Assembly: GCA_031285505.1 (NCBI GenBank)
Contig: JAITVZ010000105.1
Coordinates: forward strand, 1-42,983
Source of the DNA: Propionibacteriaceae bacterium
Lineage (GTDB): Bacteria; Actinomycetota; Actinomycetes; Propionibacteriales; Propionibacteriaceae
Reading direction: 5' to 3'
DNA length: 42,983 bases
A model generated the notes under the pieces. That model saw only the letters and a list, made by a program, of their open reading frames with translations. It ran no database searches and was not told the origin of the DNA. The position numbers and the translations under genes are program-made. Of this stretch, positions 41,135 through 42,983 are shown piece after piece (the first letter of the stretch is position 1; every line of letters begins with the position of its first letter).

Positions 41135-41925
41135 GGCCGACCAAGCAGATCACCAACCAGCTCGACCGTCTCAATCCGCTGACCCGTCTCGGCCTGCTGC
41201 TGTTGATTGGCCTACCGATCCTGATCACCCTCGATTGGCTCAGTGCCACTGTCATGCTTGCTTTGGAGCTGATCGCCTTTTGGCTGGCTGGCACGGCGCT
41301 GCCAAGACTGCTGGCCTCGCTGGCGCCGGTGCTGCTGATCGGTGGCATCGCTGCCTTGTCGATGGCCCTCTATGGCCGACCCGGCGGCCAGATCTACTTC
41401 TCCTGGTGGATCATTTCCCTGAGCCAACAATCGCTGATGATGGCCGTGGCCGTCTTCTTGCGCATGCTGGCCTTGGCTCTGGCCGCCAGCCAACTGCTCG
41501 GGCGGGTCGATTCGACCGCCATGGCTGACGCCTTGGCCCAGCGCGCCCACCTGCCAGCCCGCTTGGTCCTGGGAACATTGACTGGGGTGCGCACCATCGG
41601 TTTGCTGCAACGGGACTGGCAGTCTTTGAGCCTGGCGCGCCGGGCCCGCGGCCTCGGTGACGTCAACCGACTGCGCCGATTCGCCTCAATGGCCTTCACT
41701 TTGCTGGTCTTCGCCATTCGCCGGGCCAGCCGCTTGGCGGTGGCCATGGAGACCCGAGGTCTGACTGCCGACTCGGCCGGAAAACGCAGCTGGGCGCGCC
41801 CCTCGACGGTCGGCCAGGCGGACGCTCTTGCCCTGCTCCTCGGTGCCCTGGCCAGCGTCATGGCCCTGGGATCAGCCATCGTTGCGGGCACCTTCTGGCT
41901 GGTGTGGACTGGCTATCCCGGTTGA
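41131..41925 (+). CDS. ykoC: ECF transporter T component (YkoC, EcfT/CbiQ family)
   Basis: This 264-residue membrane subunit couples the ATPase to YkoE. It has five or six hydrophobic segments and the EcfT coupling motifs: ARRARGLG in the cytoplasmic loop (about residues 169-176) and METRGL (about 210-215), which dock on the ATPases. Translation is coupled to ykoD by a 4-base overlap. No terminator is evident on the plus strand in the 216-base spacer after it, other than the hairpin assigned to clpC, which could act in both directions. Confidence 0.9.
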   Translation: MRPTKQITNQLDRLNPLTRLGLLLLIGLPILITLDWLSATVMLALELIAFWLAGTALPRLLASLAPVLLIGGIAALSMALYGRPGGQIYFSWWIISLSQQSLMMAVAVFLRMLALALAASQLLGRVDSTAMADALAQRAHLPARLVLGTLTGVRTIGLLQRDWQSLSLARRARGLGDVNRLRRFASMAFTLLVFAIRRASRLAVAMETRGLTADSAGKRSWARPSTVGQADALALLLGALASVMALGSAIVAGTFWLVWTGYPG

Positions 41926-42075
41926 ACCAAGGCAGACATCCACCTGCTCACGACCACCCGACCTGCCGTGGTTGCCGACACAACGCCAAGCCGACGGCGA
42001 CTGCCCCAATCTGACAGGATCCGCCGCCGCCTGGCATCGCCCTCGCTGCTGCCCCCCACCCTGACTCCAACCGCA

Positions 42076-42113
42076 GCTGGGGCCCCGAACCATCAGCAGT
42101 TCGGGGCCCCAGC
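42076..42113 (-). terminator. Hairpin terminator after clpC (possibly bidirectional)
   Basis: GCTGGGGCCCCGAAC (42076-42090) pairs perfectly with GTTCGGGGCCCCAGC (42099-42113), a 15-bp stem with an 8-base loop, about 28 bases after the clpC stop. No U tract is present. It lies between the converging clpC and ykoC genes. Confidence 0.75.
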
Positions 42114-42141
42114 CGTTCAAACGAGCATCGTCAAGCCTGTG

Positions 42142-42983
42142 TCAGCTCAGTGCCGCCAACTCGTCGGGAGAATCCGGAATCGGCTCATGGCTGGTGCCAG
42201 TGAAGGTGAAGGGCAATTCCGACCCCGCTGGAGCGACATCGACCAACACCACCTGTCCAGGCTGCAGATCGCCAAAGAGAATCCGCTCGGCCACCTGATC
42301 CTCAATGTCCCGCTGCAGGGCCCGACGCAAGGGGCGGGCACCGAGGGCCGGATCGTAGCCACGGTCAGCGATCAGCGACTTGGCCGCCGGGGTCAACACC
42401 AAGCCCATGTTGCGATCGGCCAGACGCGATTCGATCTGGGCGACCATCAGATCGACAATCTGCTCGATCTCGGCATGGGACAACTGGTGGAAGACGACGA
42501 TCTCATCGACCCGGTTGAGGAACTCAGGGCGGAAGTGCTGCTTGAGCTCATCAGTCACCTTGGCCCGCATCGTGTCATAGGACGACTCGGCGGAATCAGC
42601 TTGGGAGAAGCCCAGGCCGACCGCCTTGGAGATGTCCCGAGTGCCGAGGTTGGTCGTCATGACGATGATGGTGTTCTTGAAGTCGACCACCCGACCCTGG
42701 GCATCGGTCAGACGCCCCTCGTCGAGGATCTGCAGCAAGGAGTTGAAGATGTCCGGATGGGCCTTCTCGACCTCGTCGAACAGCACCACTGAGAAAGGCC
42801 GGCGACGCACCTTTTCGGTCAACTGGCCACCCTCTTCGTAACCGACGAAGCCTGGAGGGGAGCCGAACAATCGCGAGGCGGTGTGCTTCTCGGAATATTC
42901 CGACATGTCCAAAGTGATCAAGGCGTCCTCATCACCGAAGAGGAACTCAGTCAAGGCCTTGGTCAGCTCGGTCTTGCCGACGC
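42142..42983 (-). CDS. clpC: ATP-dependent Clp protease ATPase subunit ClpC, C-terminal part
   Basis: ClpC is the Hsp100 unfoldase that feeds proteins to ClpP. The gene runs off the right edge; about 280 C-terminal residues are present. They cover the end of the second AAA+ Walker A (VGKTEL at the edge), the pore loop GSPPGFVGYEEGGQL, Walker B VVLFDEVEKAH, sensor 1 IVMTTNLG, the Arg finger region FRPEFLNRVDEIVVF and sensor 2 GARPLRRALQR. The acidic C-terminal tail is short. ClpC is preferred over ClpB because of the GFVGYEEGGQLTEKVRR wording and the short tail, and ClpC is the usual actinobacterial form. Confidence 0.92.
   Translation of the reverse strand, partial: VGKTELTKALTEFLFGDEDALITLDMSEYSEKHTASRLFGSPPGFVGYEEGGQLTEKVRRRPFSVVLFDEVEKAHPDIFNSLLQILDEGRLTDAQGRVVDFKNTIIVMTTNLGTRDISKAVGLGFSQADSAESSYDTMRAKVTDELKQHFRPEFLNRVDEIVVFHQLSHAEIEQIVDLMVAQIESRLADRNMGLVLTPAAKSLIADRGYDPALGARPLRRALQRDIEDQVAERILFGDLQPGQVVLVDVAPAGSELPFTFTGTSHEPIPDSPDELAALS

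Noticed and set aside
1..42983. CRISPR array, transposase or origin of replication
   Set aside because: No regularly spaced repeats, no transposase motifs and only two isolated DnaA boxes were seen.

Overview
The window looks like the chromosome of a high-GC actinobacterium. I would place it in or near the Propionibacteriaceae, though this is inferred from gene content and not proven. The main pointers are a 1125-residue protein that I recognise as the pyrophosphate-type PEP carboxykinase (PEP carboxytransphosphorylase) of propionic acid bacteria, a SepX/GlpR divisome protein, an actinobacterial Pmt protein mannosyltransferase next to rsmI, a DUF4032 kinase-like protein, a LytR_C protein and a ClpC ATPase. 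Many genes lack a Shine-Dalgarno sequence and instead carry a TANNNT hexamer 6-7 bases before the ATG, as expected for leaderless transcripts.

Layout. 1-2229: end of a lipoprotein gene and pmt (minus). 2449-4129: a secreted trypsin-like protease and a small membrane protein, visibly lower in GC than their neighbours, lying between pmt and rsmI. 4393-10642: rsmI (plus), then rlmB, cysS, a DUF4032 gene and a UgpC/MsiK-type ABC ATPase (minus). Two diverged copies of an intergenic element lie before rsmI and before cysS. 10815-16670: a DedA-like membrane protein, sepX, a uracil permease, ornithine carbamoyltransferase and a ThrE-type exporter. 16727-24132: tatD, ksgA, an ABC exporter and the PPi-PEPCK.

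24314-34357: a zinc alcohol dehydrogenase that overlaps a membrane-anchored transglutaminase-fold protein, then a run of cell-envelope genes: a DUF2510 protein, an L,D-transpeptidase with peptidoglycan-binding domains, a LytR_C protein, a secreted Trp-rich and Pro/Ser/Thr-rich protein, and an ArsB/NhaD-type permease. Several of these exported proteins have long Pro/Ser/Thr segments of the kind Pmt-type enzymes glycosylate. 34496-38289: an informational and accessory patch. tadA runs in frame through a tRNA-Ser(CGA) gene. A divergent membrane protein and a second tRNA-Ser(GCU) follow. Next come a tandem-HTH protein, an antitoxin with a degenerate PIN toxin, a decayed segment and a receiver-like protein. 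38783-41925: a TPP riboswitch followed by ykoE-ykoD-ykoC, an ECF transporter for thiamine or its HMP precursor. 42142-42983: the C-terminal part of clpC.

The most unusual points are the tadA ORF running through the tRNA-Ser gene with a possible six-codon coupled leader ORF, the paired intergenic elements, the foreign-looking protease pair and the toxin that has lost both its reading frame and its first catalytic Asp. I see no CRISPR array, no complete insertion sequence and no convincing new defence system.
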